From an uncultured Bacilli bacterium (GTDB taxonomy: Bacteria > Bacillota_I > Bacilli_A > RF39 > UBA660), in assembly GCA_947627145.1 (NCBI GenBank), contig CANQUW010000073.1, forward strand, positions 1 to 5,009: 5,009 nucleotides of DNA, read 5' to 3'. The first letter of the stretch is position 1, and every line of letters begins with the position of its first letter. Positions 1-4,179 of this stretch are shown piece by piece. The translations under genes and the position numbers were made by a program. The notes under the pieces are model-generated. The model did not search any database. It was not told the origin of the DNA and was given only the letters and a program-made list of their open reading frames with translations.

Positions 1-211
1 CATTAACTTTATTATTAATCTTATCTTCTTCTATTCTATCATGTACTTCAGTAACTATCTTTTTCAACTCTTTAGTATTATGACGTTTTTTTCTAGAATT
101 ATACGTTTTCTTACTAATTACAAATATAATAAACCCCATTATCAAAACACCTACTACTGTATATACAATAATAAGTTCTTGTGATGTTAAAAAACTCTCT
201 AAATCTTTCAT
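1..211 (-). CDS. Single-pass membrane protein of unknown function (3' part outside window)
   Basis: An open frame reads on the minus strand from ATG at 211-209 to the window edge without a stop, giving about 70 residues. A clear SD (GAGGTGA, plus 218-224) lies a few bases before the ATG, which fixes the start. The protein begins MKDLESFLTSQE, then has one hydrophobic helix at about residues 13-33 (LIIVYTVVGVLIMGFIIFVI). A strongly basic stretch follows (SKKTYNSRKKRH), then a charged, probably helical region rich in Lys, Glu, Asp and Ile. This predicts an N-terminal membrane anchor with a cytoplasmic basic/coiled tail. I do not recognise a family, and the missing C-terminal part may hold the diagnostic domain. 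It is transcribed divergently from the flippase gene; a functional link is not shown. Confidence 0.75.
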   Translation of the reverse strand, partial: MKDLESFLTSQELIIVYTVVGVLIMGFIIFVISKKTYNSRKKRHNTKELKKIVTEVHDRIEEDKINNKVN

Positions 212-399
212 GGTATTCACCTCATATATTTAGTCTATCATAAGTTAATTAATATTAAAACATATAACATGTATACTTTTACATATATTTACAATATCAT
301 TTACATACTAATTATACATATAATTTACACTATATATTTTTCTTATTACCCCTCTTAATTTCATAATAACACACTTTTCTAATATTTAATATATTTTTT

Positions 400-405
400 T
401 ATAAT
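400..405 (+). promoter_or_regulatory. Candidate -10 box for the flippase gene
   Basis: A perfect TATAAT lies 18 bases before the ATG at 424. A start about 7 bases downstream would give a leader of only about 12 nt. No good -35 box is seen about 17 bases upstream (TTCTAA). The divergent spacer 212-423 is extremely AT-rich, so chance TATAAT-like boxes are common. I see no operator or terminator elsewhere in that spacer. Confidence 0.35.
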
Positions 406-423
406 TTTTTCATATATTTTACT

Positions 424-1719
424 ATGAAAGAAAAGTTTATAAAATCAACAATTATTTTAATGGTAGGAGGTCTACTAACTAAAATACTAGGTATAATTAT
501 AAAAATAATTATGTCTAGACTTATAGGTACAGAAGGTCTAGGTTTATATATGTTAATACTACCTACATTTACTTTGTTTATTGGTCTTGCTCAATTTGGT
601 CTACCAATAGCAGTATCAAAACTAGTAGCAGAAGATTCTAAAAACAATAAAAATCTATTATTCTCTTTAATACCTATAAGTATCTTAATCAATATAATTT
701 TAATAGTAATAATTATTTTTATAACCCCTATTCTATCTACATATTTTTTACATGATAAAAGATGTTTCTATCCATTACTCGCAATTGCTGCAGTAATTCC
801 TTTAACTAGTATATCATCAATTGCTAGAAGTTACTTCTTCGGTCGTGAACAAATGTTACCTCATGTTATATCTAATCTACTAGAAGATGTTGTAAGACTT
901 TTAATAATGGTTATAGGTATACCTTTAATTATACATAAAGGTATAGAATATGCAGTAACTTTTATAGTACTTTCTAATATTATAAGTGAACTAACATCTA
1001 TTTTAGTATTATTCTTCTTTCTACCAAAGAAATTTACTATAACAAAAAAAGATCTATATCCTAATATTAGTTATATAAAAGAATCTTTATATATATCTAT
1101 ACCTAATACTATATCACGTTTCACAGGTCAAGTAGGATATTTCTTAGAACCCATAATACTTACAAGTACTTTACTTTTTATTGGGTATAGTAATAAATAT
1201 ATAGTATATGAGTATGGTGTATTAAATGGATATGTCATTCCTTTAGTATTACTCCCTTCTTTTTTTACTCTTGCTATTAGTCAAGCACTACTTCCAGTAA
1301 TAAGTAAAAGTTATTATAATAGAAAATATGATTATACAAAAAAGAAAATAAAACAAGCTATATTCTTTTCTCTTTTAATAGGAATACCAGTAACTATAAT
1401 GTTTGAATTATTCCCAAATATATTTTTAAAAATAATATATAATACTACTGAAGGAGTATCTTATTTAAGGTTTCTAGCACCAGTATGTCTATTTCAATAT
1501 ATACAAGCACCACTATCTTCTAGTTTAGATGCTATGGGAAAATCTAAATATAATATGACTGCAAGTATATATGGAACACTTACAAGAACTATATTTTTAT
1601 TTTTACTATCTCTTTTCAAAATAGGTATGTGGGGTCTAATTATATCTACAAGTATCAATGTATTAGTAGTAACTTTTTATTCATTAAAAAAAGTAAGAGC
1701 AAGTCTTACTTATAATTAA
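424..1719 (+). CDS. SpoVB/MOP-superfamily polysaccharide (lipid-linked) flippase
   Basis: A 431-residue polytopic membrane protein. The N-terminus (FIKSTIILMVGGLLTKILG, then SRLIGTEGLGLYMLILPTF at about 31-49) is the typical start of SpoVB/YtgP-like members of the MOP flippase superfamily, which move undecaprenyl-linked sugar or peptidoglycan intermediates across the membrane. About 12 hydrophobic helices can be counted (first at about 9-29, last at about 402-420). The protein is shorter than usual SpoVB-like proteins (around 500 residues, often 14 helices), so one or two terminal helices may be absent. The start is supported by protein alignment memory, because no SD precedes it: the 20 bases upstream are T/A only apart from two C. 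Possible substrates are lipid II or a teichoic/capsular precursor; sequence alone does not decide. The stop overlaps the stop of the convergent hsp20 gene. Confidence 0.88.
   Translation: MKEKFIKSTIILMVGGLLTKILGIIIKIIMSRLIGTEGLGLYMLILPTFTLFIGLAQFGLPIAVSKLVAEDSKNNKNLLFSLIPISILINIILIVIIIFITPILSTYFLHDKRCFYPLLAIAAVIPLTSISSIARSYFFGREQMLPHVISNLLEDVVRLLIMVIGIPLIIHKGIEYAVTFIVLSNIISELTSILVLFFFLPKKFTITKKDLYPNISYIKESLYISIPNTISRFTGQVGYFLEPIILTSTLLFIGYSNKYIVYEYGVLNGYVIPLVLLPSFFTLAISQALLPVISKSYYNRKYDYTKKKIKQAIFFSLLIGIPVTIMFELFPNIFLKIIYNTTEGVSYLRFLAPVCLFQYIQAPLSSSLDAMGKSKYNMTASIYGTLTRTIFLFLLSLFKIGMWGLIISTSINVLVVTFYSLKKVRASLTYN
1686..1711 (-). terminator. Probable intrinsic terminator of hsp20, inside the flippase 3' end
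   Basis: On the minus strand AAGTAAGA and TCTTACTT (plus 1704-1711 and 1691-1698) form a perfect 8-bp stem with a 5-nt loop, and run into a T-tract from the seven A's at plus 1686-1692. The element lies wholly within the last codons of the convergent flippase gene. It has only two G-C pairs, so it may be weak. On the plus strand it has no T-tract. Confidence 0.5.
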
Positions 1720-2144
1720 TCTTCTATTTGTATATATTTCTTTTCAGGAACTTCTTTTTCTTCATGTTTTGGAACATCAAGTTTTAAAGTACCATTTTTA
1801 AAGTTAGCTTTGATATCTTCATCATGAACATCTTCTCCAATATAGAAGCTTCTTGAGCATTCTCCAGAGAATCTTTCACGTCTAACATATTTTCCATTTT
1901 CCTCATCTTTTTTCTCTTCATTGTGTGAAGCACTAACAGTTAAATATCCATTTTCTACTGCTACCTTAATATCATTTTTATCATATCCAGGTAAATCAAT
2001 AGTAATTTCATAATTACCATCTTTTTCGCATACGTCTGTTCTCATAACTTTAGTTTCTAGATGAGGTGGTCTAGGTGCATGATGGAAAAATGGATCATTA
2101 AATATTTCATCAAAGATATCAAAATCTCTTCTTGTAGGTAACAT
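1716..2144 (-). CDS. Small heat-shock protein, Hsp20/alpha-crystallin family
   Basis: ATP-independent cytoplasmic holdase chaperone of 142 residues, normal for bacterial Hsp20. A short N-terminal arm (MLPTRRDFDIFDEIF) leads into the alpha-crystallin domain at about residues 35-126. Family marks are TDV at 36-38, DLPGY at 50-54, GYLTV at 66-70, RRERFSG at 88-94 and the A-x-x-x-N-G-T-L signature at 113-120. The C-terminal I-x-I motif that docks subunits is IQI (138-140). A start at 2153 is possible, but the SD AAGGAAG (plus 2154-2160) touches that ATG. The ATG at 2144 has a proper 9-nt spacing and gives the usual MLP start, so I chose it. The gene is monocistronic, with a CIRCE-overlapped promoter upstream and a likely terminator inside the neighbouring gene. 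Confidence 0.95.
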   Translation of the reverse strand: MLPTRRDFDIFDEIFNDPFFHHAPRPPHLETKVMRTDVCEKDGNYEITIDLPGYDKNDIKVAVENGYLTVSASHNEEKKDEENGKYVRRERFSGECSRSFYIGEDVHDEDIKANFKNGTLKLDVPKHEEKEVPEKKYIQIED

Positions 2145-2173
2145 AATTATCATCTTCCTTTCTTAACAATTTA

Positions 2174-2202
2174 ATTATAACACTATATTTTAGCAAAGTC
2201 AA
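2174..2202 (-). promoter_or_regulatory. Sigma-A promoter of hsp20
   Basis: On the minus strand TTGACT (plus 2197-2202) and a perfect TATAAT (plus 2174-2179) are separated by exactly 17 bp. The predicted start is near 2167, giving a leader of about 22 nt that contains the SD. The -35 box lies inside the CIRCE element. Confidence 0.82.
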
Positions 2203-2216
2203 GTGTTAAGTGCTAA
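2190..2216. promoter_or_regulatory. CIRCE operator (HrcA binding site) for hsp20
   Basis: The known CIRCE consensus is TTAGCACTC-N9-GAGTGCTAA. Here TTAGCAAAG-N9-AAGTGCTAA has the exact 9-9-9 geometry. The right half matches 8 of 9 and the left half 6 of 9. The inverted repeat extends outward to perfect 11-bp arms (2185-2195 and 2211-2221). It covers the -35 box and most of the spacer, where bound HrcA would block RNA polymerase. HrcA itself is not in the window. Confidence 0.8.
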
Positions 2217-2287
2217 AATATTATTATCTTTACAATTATATTATATAAACATTTAAGTTATAATATACAAAAAATAAAATATTATCG

Positions 2288-2316
2288 TTGACAATTGTGT
2301 TAACTTATTGTATACT
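2288..2316 (+). promoter_or_regulatory. Strong sigma-A promoter of RNA A
   Basis: A perfect TTGACA (2288-2293), a 17-bp spacer and TATACT (2311-2316). Transcription is predicted from about 2323. No protein gene follows; the downstream DNA holds four structured repeats and a terminator. The spacer shares GTTAAC-N3-TTGTATAMT with the RNA B promoter. Confidence 0.8.
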
Positions 2317-2320
2317 TGTA

Positions 2321-2341
2321 TTGCATTAATAATTAATGCAA
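2321..2341. repeat. 21-bp perfect palindrome at the start of RNA A
   Basis: TTGCATTAAT and ATTAATGCAA are exact inverted copies around one central A (2331). It sits across the predicted transcription start. It could be an operator in DNA, a 5' protective hairpin in the RNA, or both. Confidence 0.7.
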
Positions 2342-2348
2342 AAATACT

Positions 2349-2531
2349 ATCTGCTTACGGATAATAAAGAATAAAAATTATTCGTCGTGAATGTTAACCG
2401 CTCTCGGATGGTGCGGGATATAAATTATTCCGAACGCGAAATGTTTCCCGCTTCCGGATGATGCGGGGTATAAATTATTCCGGTCACGAAATATTATCTG
2501 TTCTCGGATAGCTAGGAATGTAAATCATTCC
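2349..2531 (+). repeat. Four tandem imperfect ~50-nt units in RNA A
   Basis: Units start at 2349, 2396, 2446 and 2496. Each has the order YYG-NNNN-CGGAT (hairpin A), five bases, then a 6-5-6 hairpin B. Hairpin B arms are AGAATA/TATTCG, GGGATA/TATTCC, GGGGTA/TATTCC and GGAATG/CATTCC, with loops AAAAT, TAAAT, TAAAT, TAAAT. Internal spacing is identical in all units; only the linker varies (11, 14, 14 nt). Linkers resemble each other: TGAATGTT, CGAAATGTT, CGAAATATT. The first copy is the most diverged. Unlike CRISPR, there is no alternation of constant repeat and unique spacer. Confidence 0.85.
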
Positions 2532-2535
2532 AAAC

Positions 2536-2571
2536 AAAAACTTCATATCAGATTCGATATGGAGTTTTTTT
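2536..2571 (+). terminator. Intrinsic terminator of RNA A, probably bidirectional
   Basis: ACTTCATATC (2540-2549) pairs with GATATGGAGT (2556-2565) over 10 bp with one G-U wobble and a 6-nt loop, followed by seven T's (2565-2571). A-rich bases precede the stem, so on the minus strand it also ends in TTTTTG and could stop transcription arriving from the right. Confidence 0.88.
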
Positions 2572-2574
2572 ATA

Positions 2575-2595
2575 TTTCATCAACTTGTACAAATC
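2575..2595. repeat. Direct-repeat copy of trxA 3' coding sequence
   Basis: These 21 bases match 3101-3121 inside trxA at 20 positions, in the same orientation. Aligned over 33 bases the identity is about 27/33. Read on the minus strand the copy would encode FVQVDEI, against FVQLDEI in TrxA, with a stop on each side. It may be a decayed trxA remnant or one arm of an insertion duplication. Confidence 0.6.
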
Positions 2596-2662
2596 AATTA
2601 ATCGCTTAGTTACTATTATATAAGTATATACAAAAAATTTTAGAACATTTTTTCAATTTTTA

Positions 2663-2692
2663 TTGATTTTCAATGTTAACGTGTTGTATAAT
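2663..2692 (+). promoter_or_regulatory. Sigma-A promoter of RNA B
   Basis: TTGATT (2663-2668), an 18-bp spacer and a perfect TATAAT (2687-2692). The predicted start, about 2699, coincides with the first base of the long closing helix, which supports the assignment. The spacer contains GTTAAC three bases before TTGTATAAT, as in the RNA A promoter. Confidence 0.72.
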
Positions 2693-2727
2693 TATTTTAG
2701 GAGAAATCTAATACGTTGGGTAGCTTG

Positions 2728-2777
2728 CCTTCTATTATTTCGATAGTTATAAAAACTTAGTAAATTATAATAGAAGG
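2728..2777 (+). promoter_or_regulatory. 5' UTR hairpin abutting the SD of the small ORF
   Basis: CCTTCTATTAT (2728-2738) is the exact complement of ATAATAGAAGG (2767-2777), giving an 11-bp stem with a 28-nt loop. The SD AGGGAG occupies 2775-2780, so its first half is in the stem and the rest is at its foot. Folding should hinder ribosome binding. Confidence 0.6.
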
Positions 2778-2789
2778 GAGAAGATGCTT

Positions 2790-2921
2790 ATGAATAAGAA
2801 AAGAGTAGTAAATACAACAAAAAGTATTAACACAAACATCTTATTGGAAAGACTTCTTAGAAGATTAACATGGCTATTGTATTTTGCTATGTTAATCATC
2901 TTAACATTAGTGTTAAAATGA
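2790..2921 (+). CDS. Small cationic single-helix membrane peptide (43 aa), toxin-like
   Basis: The ORF encodes 43 residues starting MNKKRVVNTTKSINTN. A basic amphipathic stretch (ERLLRRL, about 20-26) follows, then a hydrophobic helix at about 27-42 (TWLLYFAMLIILTLVL) and a terminal Lys. An ATG at 2784 is in frame but only 3 nt from the SD (AGGGAG, 2775-2780); the ATG at 2790 has 9-nt spacing and is preferred. Stop is TGA at 2919. Size, charge and single membrane helix fit the broad class of type I toxin peptides and other small membrane proteins; I recognise no specific family. It sits inside the folded RNA B, whose structure would repress translation. Being so short, it could be a chance ORF, but the SD, promoter and coherent helix argue for a real gene. 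Confidence 0.62.
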   Translation: MNKKRVVNTTKSINTNILLERLLRRLTWLLYFAMLIILTLVLK

Positions 2922-2957
2922 AAAGCACACCTAACGTTATAACTTGTTAGGTGTCGC
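2915..2957 (-). terminator. Probable terminator of the cvpA-trxA operon
   Basis: On the minus strand ACACCTAAC and GTTAGGTGT form a perfect 9-bp stem with a 10-nt loop (plus 2946-2954 and 2927-2935). Two further G-C pairs lie beyond a one-base bulge, and TTTTCATTTT follows. It lies about 125 bases after the trxA stop and within RNA B of the other strand. On the plus strand no T-tract follows, so there it is an internal hairpin. Confidence 0.62.
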
Positions 2958-2985
2958 ACCATGAAGGTAAACACCCAACACGCAC

Positions 2986-3005
2986 TATTAGATGTCTCCT
3001 TTTTT
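2986..3005 (+). terminator. 3' closing strand plus T-tract of RNA B
   Basis: Bases 2986-3000 complement the predicted 5' end of RNA B and are followed by TTTTTT to 3005. I find no local hairpin here, so termination would rely on a helix with a partner almost 300 nt upstream, or the 3' end arises by processing. Confidence 0.42.
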
Positions 3006-3080
3006 AATGTATGTAATTACTTTTGATAAATACATATTATCACAAAAATTTACTTATTGCAAGACTTCTTTTAAAATATA

Positions 3081-3380
3081 TCACTTAAACCAGCTCTCTA
3101 TTTCATCAAGTTGTACAAATCCAGTATTTTGTTTTACCATTTTTCCATCTTTATATACCAAAAGTGTTGGAACAGACATAATACCATATTCTCTTGCAAG
3201 TCCCTCATGTTGATCCACATCAACACTTATAACTTTAACTTTTCCTCTAGAATCAGAAAACTCTTCTAAAACAGGTCCAAGCATTCTACAAGGTCCACAC
3301 CAAGTAGCATTAAAATCAACTAACACATCCCCCTCTTTTACTAAATCTTCCAACTTCTCATCTTTTAATTTTTTTATCAT
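3081..3380 (-). CDS. trxA: Thioredoxin
   Basis: Cytoplasmic dithiol-disulfide oxidoreductase of 99 residues, slightly short but a full thioredoxin fold. The active site is WCGPC (27-31), with the buried Asp at 22 (VDFNATW) and the cis-proline loop SVPT (69-72). The glycine-containing segment after the last strand is also present (NTGF, 85-88). An upstream ATG at 3389 is in frame, but the SD AGAGAGG touches it. The ATG at 3380 has 9-nt spacing and leaves a 1-nt gap after the cvpA stop, so it is preferred. Translation is probably coupled to cvpA, since the SD lies in the last cvpA codons. Reduction by a thioredoxin reductase encoded elsewhere is expected. The fragment 3101-3121 is repeated at 2575-2595. 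Confidence 0.95.
   Translation of the reverse strand: MIKKLKDEKLEDLVKEGDVLVDFNATWCGPCRMLGPVLEEFSDSRGKVKVISVDVDQHEGLAREYGIMSVPTLLVYKDGKMVKQNTGFVQLDEIESWFK
3101..3121. repeat. trxA-internal partner of the direct repeat at 2575-2595
   Basis: Encodes the FVQLDEI part of TrxA on the minus strand. It matches 2575-2595 at 20 of 21 bases in direct orientation, 526 bp away, with RNA B between the two copies. Confidence 0.6.
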
Positions 3381-3381
3381 C

Positions 3382-4101
3382 TTAATCATCCTCTCTATAT
3401 TTATCTACAACACTATTAAGCCCACTAACACTATTTAATTTTTTATTATCAAGTAATATATCTACTGACTTAGTATCAATAACTTTATATTTTAGTAGTT
3501 TATCCATAGAATCTAGATTCATCTTATTTTTAGATACATCTGCGTCACTACCCTCTTCAACTAAAGTAAATATATCTTTAACAGCATCACAAACTCCACC
3601 AAAAGACTTAGATAGTATTGGACTATTATACATTATATAATGTGCAACTGGTGAATCATTTATTCCAAGTGGAGAAAGTGGAATTGCAAAAAGCATAAGA
3701 ACTATAAACACTATAAAGTACCCTTCAAAAAATCCAAGTACACCACCTATTATCTTAGATGGTAATGTAAGTATCACAGTTAAATCAACCAATTTTTGCA
3801 CAATACCAGTTACTTTAATTATAATATTATATATAACTAAAAGTATTCCTGCTACTATAATAAATGCTAAAAGTTGATATACTATAACATTAAGTACTAC
3901 AAGTCCTTTTAAATCTCCCACAAAATTTAAAAACGGAAAATATTTATAAAAAATATCTGCAACTGGATTCTTTAAAAAGAACGCTAGTATATAAACAAGT
4001 AATATTCCAACAAAACTAATAACTTGTTTTATAACACCTTTTTTAAAACCCATTACTGTAAACAACCCAATTATAAGTATAATTATCGAATTAGCAAGCA
4101 T
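3382..4101 (-). CDS. cvpA: CvpA family membrane protein
   Basis: A 239-residue inner/cytoplasmic membrane protein. The N-terminal half shows the CvpA pattern: a first helix at about 4-18 followed by GFKKGVIKQV, then helices at about 26-43, 66-95 and 118-143. A hydrophilic C-terminal tail of about 75 residues (EEGSDADVSKNK onward) follows. CvpA was named for colicin V production in E. coli; in Gram-positives it often lies beside rnhC, zapA and mutS2, and its molecular role is poorly defined. The start is well supported by the SD AGAGGTGAT 4-5 nt upstream. It is first in a two-gene operon with trxA and diverges from rnhC. polX and mutS2, which follow cvpA in Bacillus, are absent here. Confidence 0.85.
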   Translation of the reverse strand: MLANSIIILIIGLFTVMGFKKGVIKQVISFVGILLVYILAFFLKNPVADIFYKYFPFLNFVGDLKGLVVLNVIVYQLLAFIIVAGILLVIYNIIIKVTGIVQKLVDLTVILTLPSKIIGGVLGFFEGYFIVFIVLMLFAIPLSPLGINDSPVAHYIMYNSPILSKSFGGVCDAVKDIFTLVEEGSDADVSKNKMNLDSMDKLLKYKVIDTKSVDILLDNKKLNSVSGLNSVVDKYREDD

Positions 4102-4123
4102 TTTATCACCTCTTTCAATAATT

Positions 4124-4129
4124 AGTATA
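4124..4129 (-). promoter_or_regulatory. Candidate -10 box for cvpA-trxA
   Basis: The minus strand reads TATACT here, predicting a start near 4117 and a leader of about 15 nt holding the SD. No convincing -35 box is present upstream. Confidence 0.38.
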
Positions 4130-4147
4130 ACTTATTTAGAAGAAATA

Positions 4148-4156
4148 TGCTATAAT
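4148..4156 (+). promoter_or_regulatory. Extended -10 promoter for rnhC
   Basis: TGC directly precedes a perfect TATAAT (4151-4156), the extended -10 form that needs little -35 contact; the -35 region (TAACTT) is poor. Predicted start is about 4163, just before the SD. Confidence 0.6.
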
Positions 4157-4179
4157 AATAAAGAAATGAGGTGTAAAGA

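Larger units (their letters stand above)
2323..2571 (+). ncRNA. RNA A: putative structured tandem-repeat RNA, about 250 nt
   Basis: This is an independent transcription unit, with a near-consensus promoter at 2288-2316 and an intrinsic terminator ending at 2571. Between them lie a 5' palindrome and four ~50-nt repeats, each able to form two small hairpins. GC content rises to about 46% in repeats 2 and 3 against an AT-rich background, which suggests selection for structure. No ORF of meaningful length or SD is present. Repeat spacing (47, 50, 50 nt) is not a multiple of three, arguing against a repeat protein. It lacks the marks I would look for in tmRNA, RNase P RNA, SRP RNA, a T-box or a known riboswitch. 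The layout (promoter, tandem RNA repeats, terminator) resembles type III antitoxin RNAs, but no ToxN-like gene follows. The function is unknown. Confidence 0.7.
2699..3005 (+). ncRNA. RNA B: folded ~300-nt transcript with paired ends, carrying a small ORF
   Basis: The predicted 5' end (2699-2713) pairs with 2986-3000 over 15 positions with one mismatch (A2705/G2994). Immediately inside, GTTGGGT (2715-2721) pairs perfectly with ACCCAAC (2973-2979). The 3' strand runs straight into TTTTTT (3000-3005). The ends of the RNA are thus brought together by more than 20 bp next to a T-tract. Inside lie an 11-bp hairpin reaching into an SD (2728-2777), a 43-codon ORF (2790-2921) and a 9-bp hairpin (2927-2954). 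No rRNA, tmRNA, RNase P or 6S signature is seen. Fold-back of the two ends with a guarded SD recalls hok and aapA toxin mRNAs; that comparison is inference. Confidence 0.6.

Noticed and set aside
465..470. AGGAGG inside the flippase gene as an SD for an internal start
   Set aside because: No ATG, GTG or TTG lies at a suitable distance in frame, and an internal start would cut off the conserved first helix.
2409..2512. Short ORFs inside RNA A repeats, such as one starting ATGGTGCGG and one starting ATGATGCGG
   Set aside because: Each is under 20 codons, lacks an SD, and the repeat period is not a multiple of three, so similarity of their peptides just reflects the repeats.
2349..2531. CRISPR array
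   Set aside because: The ~50-nt units are similar over nearly their whole length with internal stems; there are no constant repeats with unique spacers, and no cas gene.
2764..2769. Minus-strand TATAAT as promoter of an antisense antitoxin to RNA B
   Set aside because: There is no -35 box at 16-18 bp and the box is part of the AT-rich hairpin arm, so support is too weak.
2323..2921. Type III toxin-antitoxin locus (tandem-repeat antitoxin RNA, terminator, then toxin)
   Set aside because: The layout is similar, but the downstream ORF has 43 codons with a membrane helix, unlike the ~170-aa ToxN/CptN/TenpN endoribonucleases, and it has a separate promoter.
2946..2960. Intrinsic terminator on the plus strand after the small ORF
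   Set aside because: The 9-bp hairpin (and a GGTG/CACC alternative) is not followed by a T-tract on the plus strand; the T-tract is on the minus side.
2765..2974. 69-codon minus-strand ORF
   Set aside because: It overlaps the small ORF and structured parts of RNA B, has no SD, and its hydrophobic end is the complement of the RNA B leader.
3018..3047. Stem-loop (TGATAA/TTATCA) after trxA as its terminator
   Set aside because: Only 6 A-T-rich pairs with a bulge outside, and no T-tract on the minus strand.
2992..3213. 73-codon plus-strand ORF
   Set aside because: Mostly antisense to trxA, with no SD or recognisable protein features.
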